A DNA stretch of 64,000 bases from Mangrovimicrobium sp033283325 (GCA_033283325.1 JAWMQO010000001.1:868001-932000), one strand, 5' to 3'; shown: positions 54,825 to 63,956, numbered from the stretch's first letter. The notes: generated by a model not told the origin, from the letters alone. Numbers and translations: made by a program.

Positions 54825-55289
54825 TCAGGACTTCAGGAACTCCCACATTTCCGCTGTCGCCCAGACGTATTCGAGGTAGTGCCCGATACTGTCGCGGACG
54901 TCGACATACATGAAGTTCAGGCCCTCGGGCATGTGGTGCTCGACGGCGATTCTCCAGCCCCGGCTTTCGATTGCGGCGTGGATCTTGTCCCAGTCATCGA
55001 CGCGCATGGCCGCGTGGTGAAACACGGGTGAGTCATCCTCCGGTAGAAATTCGGAGTAGATGTCAACGCTGCCCCCGACCGGTTGGATCAGCTCGATCAG
55101 CATCTTGTCGTCGGCCCAGCCCAGGGCGGCGCGGCAAATTGAGTGGCGTGGTCCCTCCGGCGTCATGACTTTCATGTCCGGATCCATGCAGAGGAATCGT
55201 TCTATTCCGTAGTGGGACTTCATCAACTCCATGGCCTTGTCCAGGTTGCGAGTGACATAGGCATTCTGGAAGTGCTGGTGAAAAATCAT
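54825..55289 (-). CDS. VOC-family protein
   Basis: A 154-residue vicinal-oxygen-chelate protein, starting MIFHQHFQNAYVTRNLDKAMEL, with FHHAAMRVDDWDKI at the second module and HYLEYVW near the end (a metal-site His and Glu pattern). It is clearly related to the VOC protein at 61193-61699 (shared QNAYVT.[DN]LD[KR]AM, FHH, GHY[LV]E[YF][VT]W), so the two are paralogues bracketing this catabolic block. AGGA precedes the ATG. Exact reaction unknown. Confidence 0.83.
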   Translation of the reverse strand: MIFHQHFQNAYVTRNLDKAMELMKSHYGIERFLCMDPDMKVMTPEGPRHSICRAALGWADDKMLIELIQPVGGSVDIYSEFLPEDDSPVFHHAAMRVDDWDKIHAAIESRGWRIAVEHHMPEGLNFMYVDVRDSIGHYLEYVWATAEMWEFLKS

Positions 55290-55358
55290 GGCTTGGTCCT
55301 GTGGTCGATTATTGTTCCCGGGTCTGGCGCAACCCGGCCAGCTTCATTAACAAACGTT

Positions 55359-56219
55359 CTATAATTTCGCGATGATTTCCCCGGCCAGCCATTCGACGCC
55401 GCGCAGCGGATTCTCGCCGAGGCTGGGCAGAGGGACGGTCAGCCTGTGCACGCCGAGTTCCTCGTAGCGCTTGATTTCGTCGAGACCGCCGGTGTTCGCC
55501 CAGATCGCGGTGATTTCGAGTTCCTCGTAATTCCTCCCCACTTCAGCACAGACGGTGCGCATTCGCTCGAGCAGGGGGGCGAGCTCGGCGGCGCTGTAGA
55601 CGGCCGGGTACCAGCCATCCGCGTAGCGCGCCGCGCGTTCCAGTGCCTTGCCGGCGTGCCCGCCGGTCAGGACAGGCAGCGAGGACTTGTGCGCCGGGGT
55701 TGGCAGGCTCTTGAAGCCTCGCCAGTCGATAAACTCGCTGTGGTGATCTACTGCTTCGCCCGACCAGACCTTGCGCATGGCCTGCAGGTAGTCGTCGAAT
55801 CGGGCGCCCCTGCGCTCGAAGGGCACCCCCATGGCCCGATACTCCTCTCGCATCCAGCCCAGTCCGAGGCCGAGCAGCAGCCTGCCGCCCGCAAGGGCAT
55901 CCAGGGAGGCGGCCTGCTTCGCCAGCAGGAGCGGATTCGCCTGGGGCAGGATGTTGATGCCGGTGCCGAGTTTCAGCGTCGAGGTGGACGCGGCCACCGC
56001 GCCCAGGGTGACCAGTGGATCGAAAAAATCTGCCGTGGTATCCACGGGCATTTCCCCACTGTCGGTGTAGGGGTAGTCGGACTGAATCCGTGTCGGAATA
56101 ATCACGTGTTCGGCGGTCCACACGGATTCCACGCCCACGCTCTCTGCGAGCCGGGCAACGGTGACGATTTCCTCGAGCCCGCTCAGCCCGATGTTGATTG
56201 GGATGATGCCAAATTGCAT
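55359..56219 (-). CDS. LLM-class flavin oxidoreductase
   Basis: A 286-residue luciferase-like monooxygenase-fold protein of the F420/FMN group (TIGR03619-like): VWTAEHVIIP, GTGINILPQANPLLLAKQAASLDALAGGR, GLGLGWMREEYRAMG and VLTGGHAGKALERAARYADGW. Such enzymes oxidise or reduce ketones, alcohols or ring compounds. Start ATG 56219 with AGGAAA. Its upstream region carries a TetR-type palindrome, so it is likely repressed by the adjacent TetR. Confidence 0.9.
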   Translation of the reverse strand: MQFGIIPINIGLSGLEEIVTVARLAESVGVESVWTAEHVIIPTRIQSDYPYTDSGEMPVDTTADFFDPLVTLGAVAASTSTLKLGTGINILPQANPLLLAKQAASLDALAGGRLLLGLGLGWMREEYRAMGVPFERRGARFDDYLQAMRKVWSGEAVDHHSEFIDWRGFKSLPTPAHKSSLPVLTGGHAGKALERAARYADGWYPAVYSAAELAPLLERMRTVCAEVGRNYEELEITAIWANTGGLDEIKRYEELGVHRLTVPLPSLGENPLRGVEWLAGEIIAKL

Positions 56220-56263
56220 GCGCTTTCCTCAGCTAGCTCGCCCCCGGCGACGGTTATGATTAA

Positions 56264-56283
56264 AGTATAAGCTGTATAGCTTA
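56264..56283 (-). promoter_or_regulatory. Promoter -10 and TetR-type operator before the LLM gene
   Basis: The inverted repeat TAAGCTGTATAGCTTA (56268-56283) lies 49 bases before the LLM start codon and just after the tetR stop. Its edge overlaps a minus-strand TATACT (56269-56264), a fair -10 box; no good -35 is seen. The half-sites are the same as in the copy at 57022-57037. Confidence 0.65.
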
Positions 56284-56291
56284 GAATGCCT

Positions 56292-56957
56292 TCAGCCCGA
56301 CGCCTGGTAGTCCGCCTGCATGCCGGCGCTCGCAAAATCGATACAGGCTTCCAGGTAGGCTTCCCGCGACGGCATGAGCTGCTGGGAGAAAATCCTGGAC
56401 TGGTCCCAGTCGACCACCGAGACGAGAAAGAGCGTGAATGCGGCAAGGAAGCGCATGTCGACGATCTCCTCCGGGAGGGGTTTCAGGCTCGCCTTCAGCA
56501 TCTCGTAAAGGTTCAGGGTGATCACTGGAGAATCTGCCATGATCCGCCATTGGGAAATATCATTGAAAACCCGCAGCGCCAGCAGGAAGGCCGCATAGGC
56601 GCATTCCCCATCGGCATTTCGCTCCTCTGCGATTGGCAGCAGAATCGCCGCCATTAGCGCCCGGCTGTCCTGTTCGAAGCCACGTTTGACCAGTTTGCCC
56701 AGGAGGTTCTTGCGACGCTCGTCGATCGCATCGGCGCGCTTGTTGATCAGGGCCTTTATCAGCCCGTCCTTGTTCTTGAAGTAGTAGTGCACGGCCGAGT
56801 GGTTGGCGGTGCCGGAGGCGAGGGAGATTTCACGCAGTGACACGCCCGCCACACCGCGCTGGCCGATCAGCTGTTCCGCGGTGTCGAGAATGGCTTCTCG
56901 AGGGTCCTTGTCTCCTGCGCGGGCGGTTTTCGCCTGCTTCCTGTTGCGTGTCGTCAT
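56292..56957 (-). CDS. TetR-family repressor
   Basis: A 221-residue regulator. The helix-turn-helix is in about residues 20-65 (ILDTAEQLIGQRGVAGVSLR, then GTANHSAVHYYFKNKDGL). The ligand-binding half has LLPIAEERNADGECAYAAFL, shared almost exactly with the TetR at 30048-30728. The ATG at 56957 follows GGAAG; a TTG-started longer frame is unlikely. Palindromes on both sides (56268-56283 and 57022-57037) suggest it controls the LLM gene and, divergently, the SDR operon, and perhaps itself. Confidence 0.92.
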   Translation of the reverse strand: MTTRNRKQAKTARAGDKDPREAILDTAEQLIGQRGVAGVSLREISLASGTANHSAVHYYFKNKDGLIKALINKRADAIDERRKNLLGKLVKRGFEQDSRALMAAILLPIAEERNADGECAYAAFLLALRVFNDISQWRIMADSPVITLNLYEMLKASLKPLPEEIVDMRFLAAFTLFLVSVVDWDQSRIFSQQLMPSREAYLEACIDFASAGMQADYQASG

Positions 56958-57013
56958 CAGCTTCCGTTGTTCCGGGTTGGTGAGAGCAGTGTTCAATAAA
57001 TCACTGGAATTCC

Positions 57014-57041
57014 TTGCATACTAAGCTAGATAGCTTATAGT
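57014..57041 (+). promoter_or_regulatory. Promoter with TetR-type operator before the SDR operon
   Basis: TTGCAT (57014-57019), a 16-base spacer and TATAGT (57036-57041) form a sigma-70-like promoter. The inverted repeat TAAGCTA-GA-TAGCTTA (57022-57037) fills the spacer and overlaps the -10 by two bases. The layout is the same as at 30725-30753. Confidence 0.72.
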
Positions 57042-57082
57042 GTCGACCCATAACATAAGTATTCGTGGGAGGAGTCGCGGCA

Positions 57083-57841
57083 ATGCCTTTGCTCACAGGA
57101 AAAGTTGCTCTGGTTACCGGAGCCGGCACCGGTATCGGTCGTGGAATCGCCGCACGATTTGCGGCGGAAGGGGCGCAGGTCGTCATTGCCGCCCGTCGCC
57201 AGGCGCCGCTGGATGAAGTGGTAGCCCTGTCTCGCGGCCATATAAGCAGCGTCTCGATGGACCTGACAGACCGCGGGGATCGTGAGAGGGCGCTTGATGC
57301 GGTTATCCAGCGCCACGGCAAACTGGACATCCTGGTGAACAACGCCGCTTACCAGCTCTGGAAACCGTTTCTCGAGACCAGCGACGAGGAAATAACAGGC
57401 GTCTACGCGACCAACATGGTGGCCACCACCTTGCTGATCAAGCAGGCGGTTCCCCACCTGGCGGCGAGCGGCGGGAGTATCGTCAATATTTCCTCGACCG
57501 CCTCGCGCTATACCGGAATGCCCTCGGAATATCTCAGCGTCTACGGGGCATCCAAGGCCGGATTGAACCAGCTTACCCGAACCCTCGCGCCGGAACTCGG
57601 CCCCCTCGGAATTCGCATTAACGCGGTGGCCCCTGGTGTGACGGCAGGGGAATACGCAATGCAGGAGATAAATAATATTCCCGGCCACAAGGAGGCGCTG
57701 ATTGCTCGCACACCCCTGGGGCGCATCGGTACACCCGAGGACATTACTGGCTGCGTGCTGTTTCTGGCATCGGAGCAGGGTGCCTGGGTGACAGGGCAGG
57801 TCATTGATGCCAGCGGCGGCTGGCAGATTGCCGCCGGCTAA
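57083..57841 (+). CDS. Short-chain dehydrogenase/reductase
   Basis: A 252-residue classical SDR: TGAGTGIGRG, NNAA, catalytic Ser in NISSTASRY, and YGASK (Tyr/Lys), C-terminal DASGGWQ. The residues after strand 2 (IAARRQ) favour NADP(H). The ATG at 57083 follows GGGAGGAG; a GTG at 57065 lies before that ribosome site. First gene of the second rightward catabolic run. Confidence 0.92.
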   Translation: MPLLTGKVALVTGAGTGIGRGIAARFAAEGAQVVIAARRQAPLDEVVALSRGHISSVSMDLTDRGDRERALDAVIQRHGKLDILVNNAAYQLWKPFLETSDEEITGVYATNMVATTLLIKQAVPHLAASGGSIVNISSTASRYTGMPSEYLSVYGASKAGLNQLTRTLAPELGPLGIRINAVAPGVTAGEYAMQEINNIPGHKEALIARTPLGRIGTPEDITGCVLFLASEQGAWVTGQVIDASGGWQIAAG

Positions 57842-57883
57842 TTCGGGCAGGTCTCCGTTTCACAGAAATATAGGGAATACGCA

Positions 57884-58663
57884 ATGGCACGCGATGGCGT
57901 TCGTACAGTACTGATTACTGGCGCTGCAGGCGGGATAGGCCGAGCTGCCTGCGAGCGCATGGCGGGAAATGGCTGGCAAGTGGTGGCCGTGGATCGCGAT
58001 GGGCAAAAACTCGCCTGGACTGCCGATTTCACGGGTGTTTTCGCCCACACAGCCGACATCAGTTCAGCGGAAGAAAACGACGCAATGATCGTCGAGGCCG
58101 AAAAACGCTTTGGTACGTTGAGCGCAGTGATTCTGAATGCGGCCATACCCATGGGGGGCTCCATCGAGGAGATCGACTGGAAAGACTTCGAGCGGGTCAT
58201 CGACGTCAACCTGATGGGAACCGGGCTGGGAATCCGCGCCGCCCTGCCGGCACTGCGACGCAATGGCGGCGGCGCGATCCTGGTAACAGCCTCGACCCAT
58301 GGACTGTCCGGCGAGGTCGCGAACTGTGCCTACGTCGCCAGCAAGCACGCAGTGGTGGGGCTGGTGAAAAGCGTTGCCCGGGATGTGGGTTGGGAAGGTA
58401 TACGCATCAATGCGATCTGCCCCGGACTTACCCGGCAAACGGGTATGACCAGTTTTCTGGAGAGTGGGGAGGCGCCGCCGGAAGCCCTGCAGGGACTGGT
58501 TTCAGGGATACCCCTGCAGCGCTGTGCCGAGCCCGCGGAAATCGCATCGGTGATGGAGTTCCTGGTGTCTGCCGAAGCTTCCTATATCAATGGTGTGGCG
58601 CTACCCGTGGACGGCGGGGCGATCACCGGTTCGGGCTTGTTGCCGCCTGCGAGGGGCTGTTGA
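57884..58663 (+). CDS. Short-chain dehydrogenase/reductase
   Basis: A 259-residue classical SDR: TGAAGGIGR, LNAA, catalytic Ser in VTASTHG, YVASK, DGGAITGSG. The Asp after strand 2 (AVDRDGQ) favours NAD+. It lies 42 bases after the previous SDR and is in the same operon; the pair may act on different carbons of the same compound. AGGGAA precedes the ATG. Confidence 0.92.
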   Translation: MARDGVRTVLITGAAGGIGRAACERMAGNGWQVVAVDRDGQKLAWTADFTGVFAHTADISSAEENDAMIVEAEKRFGTLSAVILNAAIPMGGSIEEIDWKDFERVIDVNLMGTGLGIRAALPALRRNGGGAILVTASTHGLSGEVANCAYVASKHAVVGLVKSVARDVGWEGIRINAICPGLTRQTGMTSFLESGEAPPEALQGLVSGIPLQRCAEPAEIASVMEFLVSAEASYINGVALPVDGGAITGSGLLPPARGC

Positions 58664-58700
58664 GCGCCGTGACCAATCGAGGCCGAAGAGGGTATTCGTG

Positions 58701-59984
58701 ATGACAGATACAAAAACCGGCATGCAGCAGGCGAATTTCGCCGCGCGCACGGAGTCGGAAGCCGTGGCAGCGGACTTCGCCACCGATGCCGGCGCCCTAC
58801 ATTACGCCAACGGCCAGTTGGACAAGCTGTTTGCGGCGATGCGCTACAAACTGGAAAAGCACGTCACCGGCTGGCCGGGCGACGACCGTGAGCTGGATAC
58901 CCACGAGGCCCTGCGTCACCTGCTGCGGGACATCAGCTTTGGTCACGCAGCCTACATGGAGGCGGATTACGCCAACCCCAACCTCACCAAGATGAGTGGC
59001 ACCAGCCGCATCCAGTTCCAGTTGCCATCGCCCGACTGTGTCTACCACTCAGCCATCCTGCACGGCGATTACATCTATCGTATCCGCGGTAATCGCGGCA
59101 CGGCCCGGGTTTTCCAACTGACAGTCTACTCGGGCCATGCCTGTGACCTGGTCGGCTGGAAAACGCATTCCCTGCTGAACAATCTCGACCAGCCAGAGGC
59201 CCTGGCGCCGGGGGGAGAAGTCGATATTATCCTGTCGCGATCACGCCCCGCTGATACCAGCGGTGCACTGTGGCTGGAACTCCCTGAGGGTCCCTGCGAG
59301 CTGCATACCCGTCAGTACTACGGCGACTGGGAGAGCGAGGAAGCGGCCGATCTGCTTCTGACCGTCGAAGAACAGCACTTCCCGGCCCGCCTGCTGGATC
59401 GGGCCAGCGCGGAAACCCGTTTCAACCGCCTCGTCGACCTCTTGCGGGTGCATACAGACTTCTACCGCGCCGGCGTGCAGGCCCACCTCGACGCAGATCC
59501 GGAAGACGTCGAAGAACTGGTGATCCCCGGTGCATTCGAGGGTACGCGTTACTACCCAGGGCACTTCCGCTGCGCCGAGGACGAGGCGGTGATTATCGAG
59601 ACTGACGATCCGGGTGCCTACTACTGGAATACCGCCCTGTTCCAGATGCAGTACGAGCCCGGCGACTGGTGGGCGCGCATGTCTTCACTGAACTCCCGGC
59701 AGGTACACGTCGATCCAGATGGCAAGGTTCGAATCGTCTGCTCCTGGACAGATCCGGGCGTGCCCAACTGGCTGGATGCCTCGGGTCGCGAGTTGCATCT
59801 TTTCGCCTACCGCTTTTTCCGCGCCGGGCGAACACCGGCCAACCCCCGGCTGAAAACGGTTCCCTTCAGTGAGCTTGGACAGCACCTGCCGGCGCAGACT
59901 CCGACCGTCAGTAAAGCGCAGAGGCAAAAATCGCTCGAGGCCCGCTTGCTATCCGTATACCGCCGTCGCTGTGGCGACTTCTAG
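58701..59984 (+). CDS. DUF1214-like protein of unknown function
   Basis: A 427-residue protein with no signal peptide. The C-terminal part (VRIVCSWTDPGVPNWLDASG ... RFFRAGRTPANPRLKTV) resembles DUF1214 (pattern: position before nWL...G.F.l.lR.Y), and the middle has FQLTVYSGHACDLVGWKTHS. The N-terminal 120 residues are helical and unassigned. Members of this kind often stand in steroid, terpene and ester catabolic clusters but have no known reaction. The ATG at 58701 follows AGAGGG. It is one gene before the sulfotransferase. Confidence 0.68.
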   Translation: MTDTKTGMQQANFAARTESEAVAADFATDAGALHYANGQLDKLFAAMRYKLEKHVTGWPGDDRELDTHEALRHLLRDISFGHAAYMEADYANPNLTKMSGTSRIQFQLPSPDCVYHSAILHGDYIYRIRGNRGTARVFQLTVYSGHACDLVGWKTHSLLNNLDQPEALAPGGEVDIILSRSRPADTSGALWLELPEGPCELHTRQYYGDWESEEAADLLLTVEEQHFPARLLDRASAETRFNRLVDLLRVHTDFYRAGVQAHLDADPEDVEELVIPGAFEGTRYYPGHFRCAEDEAVIIETDDPGAYYWNTALFQMQYEPGDWWARMSSLNSRQVHVDPDGKVRIVCSWTDPGVPNWLDASGRELHLFAYRFFRAGRTPANPRLKTVPFSELGQHLPAQTPTVSKAQRQKSLEARLLSVYRRRCGDF

Positions 59985-59993
59985 GAACACCAG

Positions 59994-61169
59994 ATGACAG
60001 AGATCGAGACACTCAGGCAGTCGCTGCGCCTTGAGCCACTGCTGGAAGCTGCGCTGAGAGAGGCGCCAGCGAAGGAATTCCGCGATACTTCTTTCCTGCC
60101 CAGCCTGGAAAAGGTGCTGGAAATTCCCACGCGGCTGGATATGTCTGCCCGCGGTCTCGCTGGCATGTACGCCAACAACATCCGCTTCCTGGTCAATCGG
60201 CTGCGTTACGAGGCGGACCTCGAGCGACACCCGGAGATCCTCGACGAGGACGTATCCGACCCCATAGTCGTGCTGGGTTTGCCGCGTAGCGGCACGACGA
60301 AGTTACAGCGCTTTCTCTCAGCCGACCCGAATCTGCAGGCCACTCCTGCTTATGCCATGTTCAATCCGGCGCCTTTTCCCGGAGAGCAGCCCGGCGACCC
60401 CACGCCCCGTGTCGCCTGGACCCAGCAGATGATGGCGGCGGTTACCAACACTGGTGAAAGCTACCAGGTGATGCACGAGTTCGACGCCTATATGGCCGAT
60501 GAATCGAGCTTCGTGCCCCTCGCCAATTTCGACTACGTGATGCAGTACATCACTGCACCCGACCCCCAGTTCCTGGAATGGGCCCGAGCGGTCGATCGCA
60601 CTTCGCCATTGGGCTGGCTGAAAAAAATGCTGCAGTACCTGCAGTGGCAGGACGGTGGCAAGCGCGATCGACCCTGGCTGCTCAAGAACCCGGGCCACAC
60701 GGGAGAGGTCGCGGAGATGCTGCAGGTATTCCCCAACGCGACATTTGTGATTTCCCAACGCGACCTCAGCGCGACGATGGGTTCCAGCATGCGCATGATG
60801 GGAGAGATCCTGCAGAACTCCTTCGAAACGTACGACACCGGGCAAATGGCCGATGAACTGGTGGACTACTGGCGCTATGAACTGGAGCGCTATCAGCAGC
60901 AGCTTCGCGAACTCGGTGGCCGGCTGCGCCTCGTAAAAGCCCCCTATCAACGCTGTGTCAATGATGCCATCAGCGTTGCCCGCGAAGTCTATGCCCTGCA
61001 CGGTCTGCCCTGGACCCGGGAAGGTGAAGCGGCCATGAACCAGTGGGAGAAGGAAAACCCCCGGCATAAACTCGGCGCTTACAGTTACAGCCTGAATGAT
61101 TACGGTTGGAGCCAGGAAAAAGTAGAGCAGGCCTTCGGCCAGATCGCCATCGACTGGCGCGGTAACTGA
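59994..61169 (+). CDS. Sulfotransferase-family protein
   Basis: A 391-residue protein with a PAPS-binding P-loop LGLPRSGTTKLQRFLSADP (about residues 93-111) and a second phosphate site around FVISQRDLSATMGSSMRMM. This group would transfer a sulfo group to an alcohol; many bacterial members in catabolic clusters are uncharacterised. It starts nine bases after the previous stop. An arylsulfatase (30863-33259) is in the same window, so removal and addition of sulfate could both be possible. Confidence 0.87.
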   Translation: MTEIETLRQSLRLEPLLEAALREAPAKEFRDTSFLPSLEKVLEIPTRLDMSARGLAGMYANNIRFLVNRLRYEADLERHPEILDEDVSDPIVVLGLPRSGTTKLQRFLSADPNLQATPAYAMFNPAPFPGEQPGDPTPRVAWTQQMMAAVTNTGESYQVMHEFDAYMADESSFVPLANFDYVMQYITAPDPQFLEWARAVDRTSPLGWLKKMLQYLQWQDGGKRDRPWLLKNPGHTGEVAEMLQVFPNATFVISQRDLSATMGSSMRMMGEILQNSFETYDTGQMADELVDYWRYELERYQQQLRELGGRLRLVKAPYQRCVNDAISVAREVYALHGLPWTREGEAAMNQWEKENPRHKLGAYSYSLNDYGWSQEKVEQAFGQIAIDWRGN

Positions 61170-61192
61170 TCGCCAACATCGGGAGCAATACC

Positions 61193-61699
61193 ATGTTTCT
61201 ACAGGGACATATGCAGAACGCCTACGTGACCCACGATCTCGATCGGGCGATGGATATCGTTGGCGAACGATTCGGGGTGGAGAAGTTCGATCGTTTCGAC
61301 CCCGAGATGACGGTCATGACAAGTCAGGGCGAACAGCCCCTGGTGACCCGGGTTGCATCGTTCTGGGCTGGAGGTCTGAACGTTGAAATCATCGAGCCGG
61401 TGAGCGGTTACGTCGAACACTACCTGTCGATGCTACCGGCGGATACCAGGGACGCAGTGCCGCGCTTTCACCATATTTCCCTGCGGCGGGATGACGAGAG
61501 CGCCATGCGCGAGGAAATCGCAAGGCTGGGCCTGCCGCTCGCCTTCGAGGGGCCGCTGTCGATCAGGGAGGCAATCCCCAGCCTGGTCTTCGTCTACCTC
61601 GACGGCAGGCAAAGCCTCGGGCATTACGTCGAGTTCACCTGGAAAAGCCCGGAAGCCTGGGCCTATGTGGGTTGGCCCGAAGGCCGGCCGGTCTGGTAG
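61193..61699 (+). CDS. VOC-family protein
   Basis: A 168-residue protein, paralogous to that at 54825-55289: MQNAYVTHDLDRAMDIVGERFG start, FHHISLRRDDESAM, and GHYVEFTW. It is the last gene of the rightward run that starts at the SDR at 57083. Role within the pathway is unknown. Confidence 0.83.
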   Translation: MFLQGHMQNAYVTHDLDRAMDIVGERFGVEKFDRFDPEMTVMTSQGEQPLVTRVASFWAGGLNVEIIEPVSGYVEHYLSMLPADTRDAVPRFHHISLRRDDESAMREEIARLGLPLAFEGPLSIREAIPSLVFVYLDGRQSLGHYVEFTWKSPEAWAYVGWPEGRPVW

Positions 61700-61726
61700 G
61701 CGCGGCCCGCTGCCGTTTCCGCCTGA

Positions 61727-61752
61727 ACAGCCTGTGGTACCGCACAGGCTGT
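61727..61752. repeat. Inverted repeat after the SDR/sulfotransferase operon
   Basis: ACAGCCTGTG (61727-61736) and CACAGGCTGT (61743-61752), a perfect 10-base stem with a 6-base loop. It follows the VOC stop by 28 bases but has no T-run. Likely a transcription-end or mRNA-stabilising hairpin. The rest of 61700-61886 shows one more weak hairpin (61843-61863) and nothing else. Confidence 0.4.
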
Positions 61753-61886
61753 CCACTGGCGCTCATCCTGGCGCAGCTGGCCACCTTGTTGTCGCTTGAA
61801 GCCATGTAGATGCCCCCGAGGGTGCCCTAGCATGGCCTTTAAAGGGGCAGCTTGCGAGCCCCTCCGGCGACACAGGGAGCTATGCC

Positions 61887-62279
61887 ATGTTTGATCAACT
61901 GCAGCAACGTTGGGTCTATGCCAGTGTTGTATCCGCGTCACTGGGCGAACTGTTGGATGAAGGCTTGCTCTGCGAACAGCGCGCCACCCGGCTGCGGGCA
62001 GATTTCGAGGACGCAGGTCGACTGGACGCCAGTCTCGCCTCGATCGCCACAGGCCGCGTGGAGAACGCAGCGATGGCCTTTGCCTGCGATTGCGCGCTGC
62101 TGTACCAGGAAGCGAGCGCCAGGGGTGAAGACGACTCGGGTGACTACCTGAAACTGTCCGCACGCGCTATGATGCTCGCCGAAATGCCCGACCCCTTCAT
62201 TCGCGTCAGACTGTCGGAGTTGCGGGCGAGTACTGGCAGGGATGCGCACAACACTGTCTCACAGGCAGGCACATATTAG
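61887..62279 (+). CDS. Hypothetical small helical protein
   Basis: A 130-residue protein, soluble and rich in Ala and Leu helices, with three cysteines. No family recognised. The ATG at 61887 has GGGAG seven bases upstream, and composition fits its neighbours, so it is likely a real gene. It is not obviously tied to the genes on either side. Confidence 0.6.
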   Translation: MFDQLQQRWVYASVVSASLGELLDEGLLCEQRATRLRADFEDAGRLDASLASIATGRVENAAMAFACDCALLYQEASARGEDDSGDYLKLSARAMMLAEMPDPFIRVRLSELRASTGRDAHNTVSQAGTY

Positions 62280-62306
62280 TCGCCAGCATTAATCCCCCTG
62301 TATTTT

Positions 62307-63503
62307 ATGCCCAGATTCAGCCGAGTTTACGCCCTCCGTCTTTCCAGTTTCTTCGTCGCCGAGAGGGGGTTTAGACGCCTTTCCCTGGGCCTTGGGGCAA
62401 GGCTTGGGGCACTTGCCCTGGGCCTCGGCCTCCTGAGTGCCTGCGAGGCCCGTGAAGCAACCGAATTGCCTTTCTCAGTCACCGTGGTCGCGGATTTCGA
62501 CGAGCCCTGGGCGATGACTTTCCTGCCGGATGGCCGCCTGCTGGTGACTGAGAAGAAAGGCAGCTTGATGCTGGTGGGAAGCGCGGGAGAGCTATCCGCC
62601 ATAGAAGGCGTTCCGGAGGTCGCCTACGGCAGCCAGGGTGGGCTGGGTGATGTCGTCCTGCACCCGCGATTCGCCGAGAACGCCTTGGTCTATTTCAGCT
62701 ATGTCGAGGCAGGCGAGGGTGGCACCGGCGGCGTGGTTGCCCGGGGCAGGCTCGTTCTGGATGCGGACCGCCCCCGTCTGGAAGACACCCGGGTTCTGTG
62801 GCGCCAATTGCCCAAACTGCGCGGCACAGGGCACTACGCCTATCGTATAGCCTTTGGTCCCGAGGGTTATCTCTGGATCAGCTCCGGAGAACGCCAGCAA
62901 TTCGACCCCGCCCAGGATATGCAAACCAATCTCGGCAAGATCCTGCGCCTGAATGAGGATGGCAGCCTGCCCCCGGATAATCCTTTCGCCAGCGAAAACC
63001 CTGTCACCAGCCAGATCTGGTCCCTCGGTCACCGCAACCCGCTCGGCCTGGCCTTTGATCAGCAGGGCAGGCTCTGGGAAGCCGAGATGGGCCCCCGGGG
63101 CGGCGATGAACTGAACCTGATCGTCCGGGGCGGGAATTATGGCTACCCGGAAGTCTCTGAAGGCAAGCACTACAACGGCATTGGAATCCCTGACCATGTC
63201 ACCCGCCCCGAGTTTGCAGCGCCGAAAGTAGCCTGGACCCCGGTGATATCACCCTCCAGCCTGCTGTTTTACAGCGGGGACGCGTTTCCCCAGTGGCAGG
63301 GTAGTGCACTGCTGGGCGGCCTGTCCTCGAAGGCCCTGGTGCGGGTCGAAATCGACGTAGACAGCGCAAGGGAGGCTGAGCGCTTCCCCATGGGCGCGCG
63401 TATTCGCGAAGTAGAGCAGGGGCCGGACGGCGCCGTCTGGCTGCTCGAGGACGGCAAGAAAGGCTCCGAGGGGCGCCTGCTGCGCCTCACGCCCCGGAGC
63501 TGA
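62307..63503 (+). CDS. PQQ-dependent sugar dehydrogenase-like lipoprotein
   Basis: A 398-residue six-bladed propeller of the soluble aldose/sorbosone dehydrogenase (YliI-like) family, which oxidises sugar aldehydes with PQQ. Family blocks are DEPWAMTFLPDGRLLVTEK, GSQGGLGDVVLHPRF and GHRNPLGLAF followed by GPRGGDELN. The N-terminal stretch GALALGLGLLSACEA has a lipobox (LSAC), so it is likely an outer-membrane or periplasmic lipoprotein. The N-terminus from 62307 is long, and a later start is possible. No PQQ biosynthesis genes are in the window. Confidence 0.88.
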   Translation: MPRFSRVYALRLSSFFVAERGFRRLSLGLGARLGALALGLGLLSACEAREATELPFSVTVVADFDEPWAMTFLPDGRLLVTEKKGSLMLVGSAGELSAIEGVPEVAYGSQGGLGDVVLHPRFAENALVYFSYVEAGEGGTGGVVARGRLVLDADRPRLEDTRVLWRQLPKLRGTGHYAYRIAFGPEGYLWISSGERQQFDPAQDMQTNLGKILRLNEDGSLPPDNPFASENPVTSQIWSLGHRNPLGLAFDQQGRLWEAEMGPRGGDELNLIVRGGNYGYPEVSEGKHYNGIGIPDHVTRPEFAAPKVAWTPVISPSSLLFYSGDAFPQWQGSALLGGLSSKALVRVEIDVDSAREAERFPMGARIREVEQGPDGAVWLLEDGKKGSEGRLLRLTPRS

Positions 63504-63511
63504 GGCGGGGC

Positions 63512-63925
63512 TCAGTCGCCGTAGCGCAGTTCCACTTGCGTGGCCTCGCCATTCGGGCCCATCGGTGAATCGTACTCGACCACACTGCAGACCGGGTTGG
63601 CGTGGGAAGCGAAGAGATTGGCTTCATCTTCCTTGACCATTGGCAGGCGCTCCGGGTCGCTGATGATCCGCTGGGAATTTTCGAAGTCCTCGCGGCTGTT
63701 CCACCAGATTTCCATGATGCAATCGTAACCGGGGTCGTGAACTTCCCCGGTCACCGGGTTCTTCTCCGGCTGGAGGTAGCGACGCACGTAGCGAACCGCA
63801 TTGGGTATGGAGGGTGCGCGCCCCATACGCTTCGAAAGCTGGGAGTGCTGGTTTTCGTAGTAGTCCAGGAACTCCTCGGCAGTCATGTCCGGGCGTTTCC
63901 TGAAGAAACAGATTTGCTTGAACAT
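63512..63925 (-). CDS. EthD-domain-like protein
   Basis: A 137-residue alpha/beta-barrel dimeric fold protein. It starts MFKQICFFRKRPDMTAEEFLDYYENQHS, the typical start of EthD-like proteins, often found beside P450 and ring-oxidation genes. GGAGAA precedes the ATG. The gene is convergent with the PQQ dehydrogenase and lies 31 bases after the end of a further leftward frame at the window edge. Confidence 0.82.
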   Translation of the reverse strand: MFKQICFFRKRPDMTAEEFLDYYENQHSQLSKRMGRAPSIPNAVRYVRRYLQPEKNPVTGEVHDPGYDCIMEIWWNSREDFENSQRIISDPERLPMVKEDEANLFASHANPVCSVVEYDSPMGPNGEATQVELRYGD

Positions 63926-63956
63926 AAAAATTCTCCGTCTGGCGGCTTCTTGTTAT

